Assembly: GCF_016545825.1 (NCBI RefSeq)
Contig: NC_052618.1
Location: forward strand, 33,612,196-33,676,195
Source: Eucalyptus grandis
Taxonomy: Eukaryota > Streptophyta > Magnoliopsida > Myrtales > Myrtaceae
DNA length: 64,000 nt
Reading direction: 5' to 3'
Program-made: the position numbers and the translations under genes
Shown here: positions 44,101 to 54,392 of the stretch, in pieces
How the letters are laid out: every line of letters starts with the position of its first letter
How positions within the stretch are numbered: position 1 is the stretch's first letter
Notes under the pieces: model-generated
Database searches by the model: none
Seen by the model: the letters and a program-made list of their open reading frames with translations, nothing else
What the model was told of the DNA's origin: nothing

Positions 44101-45402
44101 AAAAGAAAAGAAGAAAAAAGTAATAAAATTATTAGAACATTATAAAAAAAAATGATTTGGATTAGAAATTTTCAAAATGGTATTAAACGCAATTCTATTC
44201 CGGGAATTGAAATTTTGAACAGTTACCAAACAGCTTAAAATGCTTAGAAATTGTTCCCGGGAATAGAATAAAAAAGAATAATTTATGATTAGAAATTGTT
44301 CCTAATAACAAAAAAGTTACCAAACGCAACATGAAAGAGAAAAATAGAGACAAAAGTGATCGAAATTTCCAAGAAAGCCACACCTGCAACTTTCCTCATT
44401 CTGTTAAGAGCATTTTTTGGAAAATAACATATAAAGATTGTAAAGAACAAAAATTACGTTAAATTGTTCTAAAACAATCAAAATAGGAGACTCATGCTAG
44501 ATATGGATAAACGATATCAGTTTAAAGGTAAAAATGATGAGTTCCGATTAGTTACGTAATAAATCAACAATTCATCAATGAATTGATAATTTTATTTTGA
44601 TTTGGTAGTTTCGATTACACATAGTTGACAAATGCATTTCGTTCACATCATTAACATAATGAAAATTTAAAAGCCAATATTGGAGAGTCGATCGATTATT
44701 TAGATAACGGACTAAGAACCTCTAGATAGAGCAAAGGTTTTTGTGCATGATCTTAGAAAAGTTCGCTTTGGGACGTACCTCTAAAGCGTGCTTGAAAACA
44801 CACTTGGGGAGTCTAGGGAAGTGGAAGCTGCCAATTTCAAGCAACTTCTTCAGTGCACTCGCCGAATCAGGCAACAGAAATTCCGACCACGTCGGAAACC
44901 GCAACCTCTCTAAGCACTCCCGCGTCAGCGACTCCGTCACCACCGGGCCAGAGCACGTCGCCACCACCGACTCGACCAGCTCAGGCTGCAACTCGGCCAA
45001 CCTGAACGCCACCACCGCGCCGTAGCTGAACCCGACCACTGTGCACTGCTGCACTCCCAGCTTTGCCAGCCCCCTTGCCAGGCACTCCGCCTGGAATCCC
45101 ACAGTCCGGCGGCCGTCGCCAGTGGAGGAACCACCGAAGAAGAGGAGGTCCGGCACGTAGACTGCATAGTCCCTCGCAAGGGCGAGGACTTGGAACTGCC
45201 ATGTCAGGATGCCGTCGGCAACGAAGCCGTGGAGGAAGACGACGGCTGGTTTTTTACTGTTGTTGGCATTCTTCTTGGATCGGGTCGGAGCCCAGATGTT
45301 CATGACAGTCCCTGGTTCGACCTCGATCTTTTCAGGTCTCAATCCGGCGAAACTCATGGTCGCTCGCAACAAGGGCTTGTAAATCTTTACAGTGTTCACC
45401 AT
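34879..45402 (-). CDS. Alpha/beta-fold hydrolase, four exons, complete
   Basis: Exons: 45402-44779 (208 codons), 38562-38473 (30 codons), 35709-35642 (68 nt) and 35014-34879 (136 nt with TAG), together 918 nt for 305 residues. All three introns are GT-AG and the phases fit. His58-Gly59 gives the oxyanion-hole HG motif, Ser126 sits in the nucleophile elbow GFSYGA, Asp248 in GENDRIF and His277 in KAGH, so the catalytic triad is intact. No signal peptide or membrane segment is evident. The family is the plant alpha/beta hydrolases often annotated as bphD-like (At4g39955-type); substrates of these plant members are mostly unknown. I chose the ATG at 45402 because the pseudogene remnant at 14155 starts at the same codon and homologous proteins begin MVN; an in-frame ATG at 45540 is possible. 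A GA repeat precedes the start. Introns 1 (6.2 kb) and 2 (2.8 kb) carry transposons. Whether it is expressed cannot be seen here. Confidence 0.93.
35131..35172. repeat. GA microsatellite 3' of hydrolase exon 3 (intron 3)
   Basis: AG/GA run of about 40 bases, counterpart of 4125-4164. Confidence 0.95.
35642..35709 (-). CDS. Hydrolase exon 3
   Basis: 68 nt encoding KVHLVWGENDRIFPLEVAQ and SLK plus two bases of the next codon. Contains the catalytic Asp. The acceptor is a tandem TGCAGAAG (NAGNAG), so use of the second AG would drop one Lys. Donor GTATGT. Confidence 0.93.
37038..37728. mobile_element. TIR element in hydrolase intron 2 (right copy)
   Basis: Same element as 6030-6712, with the same inverted ends (GGATAATTA...) and the GCAAGG-rich centre. 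Present in both copies, so older than the duplication. Confidence 0.6.
38473..38562 (-). CDS. Hydrolase exon 2
   Basis: Thirty codons, phase 0 at both ends: acceptor GGCAG, donor GTTTGA. Encodes RKERVELLEALVIPDEDF. It differs from the left copy at three residues (V-I versus V-M, D-Y versus D-F, R-V versus R-A), here away from the family pattern. Confidence 0.93.
38951..41019. other. Hydrolase intron 1, region unique to the right copy
   Basis: No gene recognised. Two imperfect direct repeats around GAGAAATATTAGGTAC lie at about 39418-39500 and 39530-39620. A minus-strand reading frame of 83 codons (39958-40209) has coding-like composition in its middle but matches no family I know. 40230-40400 is very AT-rich. 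Confidence 0.4.
41028..42086. mobile_element. 1.06-kb TIR element with 8-bp target duplication (in hydrolase intron 1)
   Basis: Starts CTATGAAGCACGGACACG and, on the minus strand from the other end, CTATGTAGCACCGACATG. It is flanked by TGCACCAG on both sides (41020-41027, 42087-42094). An 8-bp duplication points to hAT-like mobilisation, though CTATG is not the usual hAT terminus. The subterminal region is full of GTGTCGGACACG-type palindromes. The middle is GC-rich (41130-41470), then AT-rich. Reading frames through the GC-rich part are repeats of each other, not a transposase. Relative at 57406-58769. Confidence 0.82.
42095..43955. other. Hydrolase intron 1, non-coding
   Basis: No gene or clear element. 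Contains a short GGACA triplication near 43243 followed by a C-rich run (43312-43330). Confidence 0.45.
43956..44335. mobile_element. Truncated Harbinger-like element end with GC-rich core
   Basis: A GC-rich stretch (43960-44075, CGACGAGGCTCGG-type) is followed by an AT-rich part with TTGTTCCCGGGAATAG and right end GTTACCAAACGCAAC. The layout mirrors the right half of 25076-25946. No left terminal repeat found. Confidence 0.5.
44779..45402 (-). CDS. Hydrolase exon 1
   Basis: Codes for residues 1-208 including the HG motif, PDLLFFGG and GFSYGA. Ends GAG at donor GTACGT (44778-44773). It is GC-richer than its surroundings, so shadow reading frames appear on both strands. Confidence 0.95.
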
Positions 45403-45740
45403 TCTCTCTCTCTCTCTCTCTCTCTGAGCTTGATTATGCACAGTATGTACTTCGCCATGGACATCCTGGTCATTTATTGTTGGGAAATGATAAGCTGACG
45501 GTGTAGTCTGACCGCACATTTTCCCTAGGAGACTGGACAACTTGCGTGTCCGGTTTTCCTAGGAATCCAAAGTCTCAGTTTATTTACTTGTTAAACCGCA
45601 TATCCCTTTTATCTTTATCTTTTCTTTTGTGCTAGATATCATTGAGGGTTGTCTAACCCCATTCCCACCTTGGGAGCTGCCCCCCTCTCTCCCCCGTCTC
45701 TCTCACCCCTTAATTGCCGTCTCTGCAGCCGCAACTTTTA
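45403..45740 (-). promoter_or_regulatory. 5' flank / probable 5' UTR of the hydrolase gene
   Basis: A GA dinucleotide tract of about 22 bp (45403-45425) sits directly upstream of the ATG on the coding strand. Similar GA/CT stretches are common in plant 5' UTRs, and it is also found beside the exon 1 remnant at 14156-14170. No convincing TATA box could be fixed. Confidence 0.45.
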
Positions 45741-45936
45741 GGTTTGTACTTCTACAATTTCCCCATCTGCGACCGTAAGTGAGTGGAGGGAAAGAGCAGT
45801 AGAAGCTCGGTGCTACTTCAGTGTTAGTTAATGCCCTTTCTTTGCTGCCCCTCCTCCGATCAATTCCTCCCCTTTTCACGCCTTGTGGTTTAGCAGTCCT
45901 GTCCAAAGAGAGAAGAAGAAAGCACAAACTTAGCTT
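45741..45936. other. Gene-like fragment upstream of the hydrolase, right copy
   Basis: Matches 13535-13675 in the same orientation, with the same CCGTAAGTGAG and TTTGGACAG (minus) splice-like motifs, plus about 50 bp absent from the left copy (45810-45865). Function unknown. It may be an upstream untranslated exon of the hydrolase or a neighbouring gene's remnant. Confidence 0.4.
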
Positions 45937-46215
45937 CTCTGAAATGACCCAAGTTGGTGGATCTTCTCTATCTCCACATCAAAATGAAGGCTCTCTTCAT
46001 GAATAGTCAAGCCGCCAAGCTCATCCTTGAACTTGATCAGCACGTTGGACAGGAATGTTGGAACCAAAAGGATAAAGGAGCATCGAAGGATTTGATGAGG
46101 AGAGCATGTAAACACACAAAAAAAAGAATATATCATTCAAAATGCCTTGCGAAGGCTTAATATAGAGTACACACCGCACTCTTACAAACTTGACTATACA
46201 AGCTTCGCTAAGCTT

Positions 46216-46217
<2 letters not shown>

Positions 46218-46251
<34 letters not shown>
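46218..46251. repeat. CT microsatellite
   Basis: Uninterrupted CT repeat of 17 units within an AT-rich region. Confidence 0.95.
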
Positions 46252-46253
<2 letters not shown>

Positions 46254-46559
46254 TTCTCTCTACACACTCTCACTCTCTCTAAAAACAAAATAACAAACGT
46301 AGGTATATGTATTTATAAACATCTCTACCACCTAGACTTTGATAATGCCAGTACAAATACTTAAAGGGGGGATGAATTGGTGTTTTTTAAAAAATTAATT
46401 AATAAAATTAATTTCGAACAAAGTCTGAAAACCAAACAAAGTTTGATAAAACGAGTCACTAGAATTCGATGAATGTTCAGAATCAGATAAAAGATGGAAT
46501 TGATTTTGTGATACTTAAAAGAATGCAACAAATGTAAATAAATAAAGTTAAGGGAAGAA

Positions 46560-47110
46560 AAGATTGTACATGAAATTTATAGCGGTTCGACTTAAATCAA
46601 GCCTATGTCCACTCTCCACGCTGACAGCCTTCTAGCTAGAATTCACTAGAGTATCAATATAGAAGTACAATTTTTGAGTGCAAACACTCAATGAAAGATC
46701 CATTTTCTCTCACTAAGTCACTCTTTTTGTGATTTTCTTTCTTAAATATAATTTGTAAGCACTGCCGATGAAGAACAAGTAGTTAGAAAGACTTCAGACT
46801 TTGAAATTTCAATTTTCACATCTCTTCCTCAAATAGACTGAATGACCTTTTTAAATACTCCTCCACGTCTCACTAGCCATTGGCATTTTCCAAAGGAATT
46901 TCTTCCAATCAATTCATTGGACATAATCGACTAGGGAAATCTTATAGCTGTTTGAAGATTGAGATGAAAATCTGTTGATTCTGATCGTCCATACAATCAG
47001 AATCTAGGTTTACATAAATATATGCTTTCCAAAAAGGAACTTGTTTTCAAGATTGATTTCATCAATGTACTTATAGAAGGAAAGTGAGATTTTTTGTTAG
47101 AGAGCTAGAT
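46560..47110 (-). mobile_element. Diverged LTR remnant related to the Sirevirus-like LTR
   Basis: On the minus strand it shares the order and wording of 8075-9039 in reverse: AGAGTGACTTAGTGAGA-like, GTGTTTGCACTC, then CCAGCCAAGAAGG-like and GTGGACATAGGCTTGATTTAAG with CGAACCGC. Neither clean LTR end nor an interior was identified. Confidence 0.55.
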
Positions 47111-47139
47111 GTTAAAGAATAAATTCCTAATGTGTACAT

Positions 47140-47948
47140 TCTGAATCATTGTCGCAAGATCAATAAATCTAAGTCTGATTTTATCCTCGTTTTGGACACT
47201 GTTTTAGTCTGGATTGCGTCAGAGGTGGAATGACTTCTTGAATAAATAGATTTTGGCAAGAATCTACGATATAACTTCAAAAGTATTCTATTCTTCAAAA
47301 TAAGAATAAGAATTAGAAAGTACAATAAGTAAAGTTGAACTTGTTTGCCGTCTTCAACTTGAGTGGGAGTTGTTGAAATTTTATCCAAGGCAAAGTCCAA
47401 CTTCAGCATGCTAACCGACTTCAATTTATCAATAAGACGATTCATGTCTTAAATGTTGGGCCCACCACTTATCTTCATGCAAGTTGTTTTCTCCTTTTTC
47501 ATCGAGTTGAAGTCGGTTAAGAGTGGAAACTCCAACACAGTCCAATTATTGCACTCAAACTCTTATGCCATGTACGAGGACAGGTCCAAGTAAAATTTTC
47601 TTTGATCTAAATCAATTTTACTACTTCTAACAAGGAAAACCTTGAACTGGCTTGACTAGCTTCGCATCCTCAGCATAAAGGACAACCCCATCTCTGGCAA
47701 TGTCCCTAACCTTGAGTCCCTCGACCTAAGTGGCAATGCCTACTACAAGTATCTCCGGCGAAATTTTGGATAGTCAATAACCCCATGAATTTCTTTTTCT
47801 TCAATATCAATAGATTTGTTTCTTTAATTACTACAAACATGTAAAATAAATGATTTTCTATAGAAAATTTGTGGTCCAATTGCCAATTATACACCTAACA
47901 AAATGATTGACCAAATTGTACTGTTTCTTGTAAAGTAACAATGCCATT
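47140..47948. other. Non-coding stretch around the LRR fragment
   Basis: Apart from the LRR fragment, no gene or named repeat was recognised. Confidence 0.4.
47648..47762 (+). pseudogene. Leucine-rich-repeat receptor fragment
   Basis: Reads LRILSIKDNPISGNVPNLES and LDLSGN, the LxxLxLxxNxLSGxxP pattern of plant LRR receptor kinases. An in-frame TAG precedes it at 47657 and another stop follows within about 40 codons. No kinase domain or further repeats nearby. A small captured or decayed piece. Confidence 0.55.
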
Positions 47949-48463
47949 CTCCAAGCGAGGTCTTTTAGGGCTTGTTTGGTAATCATTTTGTCTACTCGGA
48001 GTAGTTTTTTTTTCTTATTCTGTTTCATGGACAAATTTTTGAGCGTTTGAACGCATTTAGGAGCTGTACAAAGTCATTATTCATGAAGTAAAAAAAGAAT
48101 AGAAATACATTTGATACGACTTAAATTTTTTTGTGACTATGAATTTCTTTTAGTTTTTATTTTAAATAATTTTACGAGATATTTCTTTTACTCTTTTTTT
48201 TTTTCCTTCTCTTCTTCTTCCTTCTCTAGTTGGAAACCTCAACCCTCACTCGCCAATGGCAAGGTGGCTAGTCGAGGTCGAGCCCCACCTAGCCAAGGCA
48301 AGGCCGACCTCACCGAGGGTTGGCGAGGCTCTGGTGTGCCGGACATTGTCATTGGAGATTACCAACCATCACCAAGCCTAGGGACTAGTAAGAGGGGAAA
48401 GAAGAAGAAAAAAAAGAGAGAGAAAAAAAAAGGCTTGGTCCTAGAATTGTTCCAGGGAACAAG
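47949..48463. mobile_element. TIR element interrupted by the gypsy retrotransposon (left part)
   Basis: Begins AGGGCTTGTTTGGTAATC, similar to the GGTGCGTTTGGTAAC end of 25076-25946. It has the GC-rich core (48225-48370) and the GTTCCAGGGAACAAG segment, where the gypsy element inserted after ACAAG. The likely continuation is 54388-54500 (TAATTTTGG, then ATTCTCAGGAACAAATTT). The far terminal repeat was not found. Confidence 0.5.
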
Positions 48464-49254
48464 TGATGCATGATGGGGTGAGTGATTCCAGAACGGAAAT
48501 TTTTTCTTTTGGGATTTTTCTAGTTTAGTGTATGGGGTAGTGTATACAAGGAAGAAACAAAGGGGAATAAGAAAATATAGAACAATCCCCTTCCAAGGTA
48601 TGAAGGCCACACCACCAACCGAGAATGAGGATCGAGATCTACGAAGTTCACTACCAAGGCCTAAAAATTCCACCAGCCAAGGATAAAGGACTTCGGGATG
48701 GGAGAAGCTCACCACCAAGACCTAAAGATTCCACCAGCCAAGGATACAGGGCTTCTTGACTCACCACCAAGGAGTGATCTACACTCCAAGGATAAAGGTC
48801 TTCTTGGCTCACCACCAAGGAGTGATCTACGCTCCAAGGATAAAGAGACTGAAAGGAGTTATCCACTCTCCGAAGAAGTATAAAACAGACTTAGGAAATA
48901 TAAAAAACAGACTTTAATGACCTAGGTACTTAAGAAATGCCTTTATTAGTACGGGAACTTGCATTCTTGAACCTTTGGCCTTCCACATTCTTAAACCTAT
49001 GGCCTTCCAAAATTTGTGCTCCTCCCTTAACCAGAAAATAATCCTCCTGAAACTTCATCAATTGGTCATGCAAGACATCTAAAATGGCCTCCCATTGATA
49101 GTCATCGATATACCATAAAGTACCGATAAGTAATTAACATTATTCATTCAAAATGATCAATCGAAGCACATAATGTCCAATTTCTTTCTTGGCTTGGATA
49201 AGCATCCATGGTTCTGAGTTGGGCGATGGAGCTATGTTGGATGCTCCCGCATCA
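48464..49254 (-). repeat. 3' LTR of the gypsy element
   Basis: Compared with the 5' LTR it has an extra ~50-bp duplication (around 48745-48840, CACCAAGGAGTGATCTAC twice) and lacks about 95 bp around 48881. That missing stretch in the 5' LTR (53910-54005) contains a TTTAAATAG TATA-like motif. Its terminal hairpin loop is inverted relative to the other LTR. Confidence 0.93.
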
Positions 49255-49281
49255 TCCTCCTCGGGTTGTTTGAGATTTGTC

Positions 49282-50325
49282 CTAATCTAGAAAGTTTTCA
49301 TCCTCCAAGTAAGGAGAAGGGTCTCCCACATAGAATGTCGCCGAAACTCCAAATTCTCCAGGAAGGTCAATCTTGTAAGCATTGTCACCAATTCGCTCAA
49401 TAACTTTAAAGGGACCATTAGCTCTAGGCATGAGCTTGTTCTTTCGTCGAAATAGAAATCTCTCATTCCTCAAGTGAAGCCGTACAAGATAGCCCAGTTG
49501 AAATTGAGTCTTCTTGCGATGTTGATTAGCTTTCTTCTTGTAAGATTCGTTGGCCTTTCCAATCTTTGATCGAATCTACTCATTGAGCTTCTTCATTGAT
49601 TCAACTCTTTTCTTGCCATCAAAGCTTACTTGAGAGTTAGATGGAATTGGAATCAAATCAATGGGTATGAAAGGACTAATTCCATACACAACTTCAAATG
49701 GCGATCGACCAGTAGTATAACTTGGTGATTGATTGTAAGCAAATTCAGCATGCGCAAGCTTTAAATCCCAATCTTTTAAAGATTTACTCACCATGCCACG
49801 AAGAAGAGTGGTTAGAGTACTATTTGTTACCTCCGTTTGACCATCGGTTTGTGGATAACAAGCTGTGCTGAATAAGAGTCTTGTACCAAGCATTCTTCAT
49901 AGTCTTCCAGAAGTAACTTAAGAACTTGGAATCACAATCTGACACAATGGTCTCTAGTACTCCATGAATGCAAGTAATCTCTTTGAAATATAATTAAGCA
50001 ATATGAGATGCATCATTGGTCTTGTGACATGACACGAAATGAGCCATTTTAGAGAACCGAACGACGACCACCATGATAACATTTTTTTCCTCTTTGAGTT
50101 CTTGGTAGAGCCATAATGAAATCCATGCTAACATTTTCCTAGGGCTGCAATGGTACTGGAAGTGGAGTATACAAACCTTGATGGAAATGGTTTTTTGATC
50201 TTTGACAAGTTGCACACCTTGAGATGATAGCATGCACATCTCCACTCATCTTTGGCAATAGAAATGCTCTTGAAGAACCTCAAGAGTTTGGTTAATACCA
50301 AAATGACTAGCCAATCATCCACCAT
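49282..50325 (-). pseudogene. Gypsy integrase region
   Basis: Read on the minus strand from right to left: a zinc-finger/linker part around 50325-50128, core fragments FSKMAHFV near 50070 and [18 protein letters not shown] (49893-49576; the catalytic Glu of Q-TE-V is present), LRGM, AEFAYNQS and SPFEVVYG. Then RRKNKLMPRANGPFKVIERI to SPYLEDE (49473-49282). Frames change between the parts. Confidence 0.9.
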
Positions 50326-50737
50326 GCGCCTCTTGAATCAGCGATTCACGAAATGAACTCTTTGGCACACATAATCGATATCTTTTAAAAAGAAACCCAT
50401 CTTGCAAAGAATATGTACCTTGAACTCCCCGCTTGCAATTGTTGATGATGGATGTTAACTCCACATCTTCATAATAAAGTTCTTTCATTGATTGAAATCT
50501 GAGAATCCTAGAGTCTAGAACAGCAAGTATACAATATCTTCTTGATAAAGCATATGCTACAACATTAGCATGCCTGGGCTTCTATTTTGAGACAAAAGAA
50601 AAGGATTGAAGAAATTCTACCCATTTTGCATGTCTAGAATTAAGCTTGCATTGGCCACTAATAAACTTAAGCGCCTCATGATCAAAATGAAGGACAAATT
50701 GCTTTGGCCTCAAATAATGACTCCAATGATCAAGAGA

Positions 50738-51016
50738 TCAGACAATGGCATAGAACTCTTTGTCATAAGTTGAATAATTCCTCTTGGAATCTGATAACTT
50801 CTTGCTGAAATATGCCAATGGTTTTTGTGCTTGCATCGAAAAAGTGCCTATACCAACTCCGCTTGCATCACACTCAACTTCAAATACTTTATCAAAATCA
50901 AGAAGTGCAAGAATAGGGGACTCACAAAGTTTTTGCTTGATTACCTCAAAGGCGTTTTGAGCAGCCTTTGTCCATTCAAAAGCACCATTCTTCATGCATT
51001 CAGTTATAGGAGCCAT
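50738..51016 (-). pseudogene. Gypsy RNase H (N-terminal part)
   Basis: Reads [37 protein letters not shown] and [13 protein letters not shown]. The first catalytic Asp (CDAS) and the Glu in the KEF motif are kept. The continuation (50737-50330) is broken. Confidence 0.93.
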
Positions 51017-51043
51017 GATGGTACTAAAATTTTTGACAAAACA

Positions 51044-51670
51044 TCAATAGAAAGAAACAAGTCCATGAAAACTTCTTACATCAGAAATAGACTTCGGAAC
51101 TAGCCAAGTCTTCATAGCTTCCACCTTGGCTTGATCAACAGAGATTCCATCTTTGGAAACCACATAACCAAAAAACACAATGCTTGGAGAGAAGAACTCA
51201 CATTTCTCCATGTTAGCATATAGTTTTTGTTCTCTCAAGACATTAAAGACCTGTTTTAAATGAGAGATATGCTCCTCCTCATTCCTGCTATAAACAAGAA
51301 TATCATCGAAATAAACAAAGACAAATCGACCAATAAAGGAATGAAGAACGCCGTTCATAAGTCTCATGAAGGTACTCGGAGCATTAGATAATCCGAATGG
51401 CATAACCAACCACTCATAAAAGCCTCCCTTGGTCTTGAAAGCCGTTTTCCATTCATCACCTTCTTGCATTCTGATTTGATGATAGCCACTCCGCAAATCT
51501 ATCTTTGAAAACACAAAAGAACCATATAATTCATCAAGCATATTATCAAGTCTAGGTATAGGGTACCTATACTTAATGGTGATGTTGTTGATGACCTGGC
51601 TATCAACACACATTCGGTATGTACCATCCTTCTTAGGTACAAGTAGAGTTTTGACAGAACATGGACTCAT
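51044..51670 (-). pseudogene. Gypsy reverse transcriptase
   Basis: Contains [33 protein letters not shown] (first Asp), [17 protein letters not shown] and [10 protein letters not shown] (YxDD box), then [14 protein letters not shown]. Nearly complete in one frame. The upstream linker 51991-51674 (about 105 codons; IDKGYVR end) is separated by a stop. Confidence 0.95.
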
Positions 51671-51673
51671 GCT

Positions 51674-52571
51674 TTATCGAACATATCCTTTGTCGATAAG
51701 TTCATTGACTTGTCTTTCCAACTCCTTTGTTTCCTTTGGATTGCATTGATAAGCTGGCTTGTTTGGTAGTGGAGCAACGGGGATCAAATTAATTTGATGC
51801 TCAATACCTCTTATGGGAGGTAATCTAGGTGGCAAGTCCTTCGGGAACATATCTGCAAATTCTTTCAACAAGCAATGCATTTTTGGATGTATGAGTCGCT
51901 CTATCTCACTCTTTTTCTCGACCACAAGCAAAGCAAATACATTCTTTTGTTTGCTAATGGCTCTCTCAACTCGTGTCTCACTCAAGAACAAATTGCCACG
52001 GTCTACCCAATAACAAGTGGCATGCCTCCATAAGAATCACATCACATACAACCTCATCTTGATAGTTCTTCCCAATTGAAAATGATATAAGAACGTGTTT
52101 GGTTACCTTGAGTTCATTCCCTTGATTGAGCCATTGGAGCTTATATGGTTGAGGATGTTTCATTGTTGGAAGCTTCAACTTGTCGACAAGAGTTGTTGAA
52201 GCAACATTGGTGCAGCTCCCACCATCGATGATCACCGAACACACCTTTCTGTTAATAGTGCAATGGGTGTGAAATATATTCTCCCTTTGCTCTTTATCAG
52301 GAGAAACTTCAACATGCAATACTCTTCGAATGATTAACAGCTCACCATCATCGGCTTTCTCCACAACTTCTTCTTCCCTATCAAATTCAAAAACATTTTG
52401 GTCTTGATTGCCCTCAACCTCTTGAACCGCCAAATTGATCTCCTCAATTTCTTGAAGAGTCAACTCTCCGATTTGGACAATTTGCTTGTAAATGCCAAAA
52501 GTCATGGCACTTAAAGCATTTCCTTGCATCGCCTTCAAACTTCTTTTGGACTTCTTTGGAAGGCTTTGCAA
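51674..52571 (-). pseudogene. Gypsy protease and linker
   Basis: 52571-51978 carries the retropepsin-like VIIDGGSCTNVAS (catalytic D-G-G in place of D-S/T-G) and a HLLLGRPW motif, typical of gypsy proteases. 51991-51674 is the linker to RT with LPPRLPPIRGIEHQI. Confidence 0.9.
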
Positions 52572-53321
52572 TTTTTTCCTTGCCTTTGTCTTTTGTCAAT
52601 GTACTCTCGCCTTTACTTGATGAAGCACCCTTAAAATAGGATGTTGCCTTTGTTGAGGTTCTGGAGGAAAACCTCTTGCTCTTCAATTGTTTTTCGACTT
52701 TTATGGCTAACTTGCATACGTCTTCAAAGGACCAATAGGGTTGAAGTTCAACCATATCATCAATTTCTTGATTCATGCCGCCAAGGAGACAAGCGATGAT
52801 TTGCTCAGGAACTTCTGGAACTTCACACCTCATTTTGAGTTGTTCAAACTCACGAATGTATTCTTCAATGCTCAACCCTTGTTGTCTTAGGGAATTTAGT
52901 TTGAGGAATAGATCTTGCTTATAGGTGTCGGGCAAGAACCTCTTCTTCATCAACTTCTTGAGTTTTTCCCAAGACTTGATTCGGCATTTTCCTTCCCTTG
53001 CTCATTGATGCTTTAGATTCTCCCACCATAGAGAAGTATATTTTGTCAGCTTTAGGATAGCAACCTTACATTTCTTCTCATCCGAATAGGACTTGAAGTC
53101 AAAAATTCATACGGTTGTGTGTAGCCAATCCACAAAGTCGTCGAGATTGAGATTAACGTCAAACTCAAGGACCTCCACTTTAATGTCTCTTTCGTTCTCC
53201 TTATGCGTCCCTCTTCATCTTCGAATTTGATATTCAGAATCACTAGAGTTGTCTCCAGTGGAATCGGAATCGCCATTAGAATCTTGACGAGATTCAGAAT
53301 CATCACGCCGATGCCGTTCAT
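52444..53321 (-). pseudogene. Gypsy gag
   Basis: Retrotrans_gag-like core around 52953-52700 (FLPDTYKQDLFLKLNSLRQ, EYIREFEQLKMRC) followed by CFKCHDFWHLQANC, a full CCHC knuckle. The N-terminal part is out of frame (53321-53052). Confidence 0.9.
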
Positions 53322-53545
53322 TGGGACCCCTTACTGGCTGTCCTTGTCTCACCAGATACTCTAGAAGATTGAGGACTTGCTCCATTTGTTGCTAAAGATT
53401 TTGGATTGCACGATCTCGCCTTTTGTTGTGCGCTTGCTCCAGAGTCAAGCCTTTTGGAACTTGATCATCCATAAGAAATTTGTGATAGAAAAAAAGAAAG
53501 GAATCACTCAAATGAGTTGAACCTTGAGCTCTAATACCAATCTTT

Positions 53546-54387
53546 TGATGCATGATGGGGTGAGTGATTCCAGAACAAAATTTTTTTCTTTTGGGATTTT
53601 TCTAGTTTAGTGTATGGGGTAGTGTATACAGGGAAGAAACGAAGGGGAATAAGAAAAGATAGAACAATCTCCTTCCAAGGTATAAAGGCCACGCCACCAA
53701 CCGAGGATGAGGATTGAGATCTACGAAGTTCACCATCAAGGTCTAAAGCTTCCACTAGCCAAGGATAAAGGACTTCGGGATAGGAGAAGCTCACCACCAA
53801 GGCCTAAAGATTCCACCAGCTAAGGATAAAGGGCTTCTTGGCTCATCACCAAGGAGTGATCTACACTCCAAGGGTAAAAAGACCAAAAGGAGTTATCCAC
53901 TCTCCGAAGAAGTTCACTCAAGTAGAGGAAATCTCACCATTTTCATTCATCAAATTCGTATTCCCCATACATTAGATAGTTTTCCCCTATTTAAAGGAGG
54001 ATTTTAGACTTAGGAAATATAAAAACAGACTTTAATGACCTAGGTACTTAAGAAATACATTTATTAGTACGAGAACTTGCATTCTTGAACCTTTGGCCTT
54101 CCGCATTCTTGAACCGCATTCTTGAACCTTTAGCCTTCCAAAATTCGTGCTCCTCCCTTGACCAGAAAATAATTCTCCTGAAACTTCATCAATTGGTCAT
54201 GCAAGACGTCTAAAATGGCCTCTCATTGATAGTTATCGATATACCATAAAGTATCGATAAGTAATTAACATTATTCATTCAAAATGATCAATCGAAGCAC
54301 AGAATGCTCAATTTCTTTCTTGGCTTGGATAAGCATCCATGGTTCTGAGTTGGTCGATGGAGCTACATTGTTGATGCGGGAGCATCA
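53546..54387 (-). repeat. 5' LTR of the gypsy element
   Basis: Minus strand begins TGATGCTCCCGCATCA at 54387 and ends CATCATGCATCA at 53546, next to the primer-binding site TTGGTATTAGAGC (53541-53529). Confidence 0.93.
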
Positions 54388-54392
54388 ACAAG

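Larger units (their letters stand above)
48464..54387 (-). mobile_element. Ty3/gypsy retrotransposon, full-length, inactive
   Basis: Minus-strand element of 5.9 kb. LTRs at 53546-54387 (5') and 48464-49254 (3') start TGATGC and end GCATCA. Target duplication ACAAG at 48459-48463 and 54388-54392. The primer-binding site TTGGTATTAGAGC follows the 5' LTR and a purine-rich CCCGAGGAGGA precedes the 3' LTR. The interior codes gag, protease, RT, RNase H and integrase in gypsy order. The C-terminal tail GPFKVIERIGDNAYKIDLP and SPYLEDE resembles chromovirus integrases, but no chromodomain is visible. Several stops and frameshifts break the polyprotein. Confidence 0.95.
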
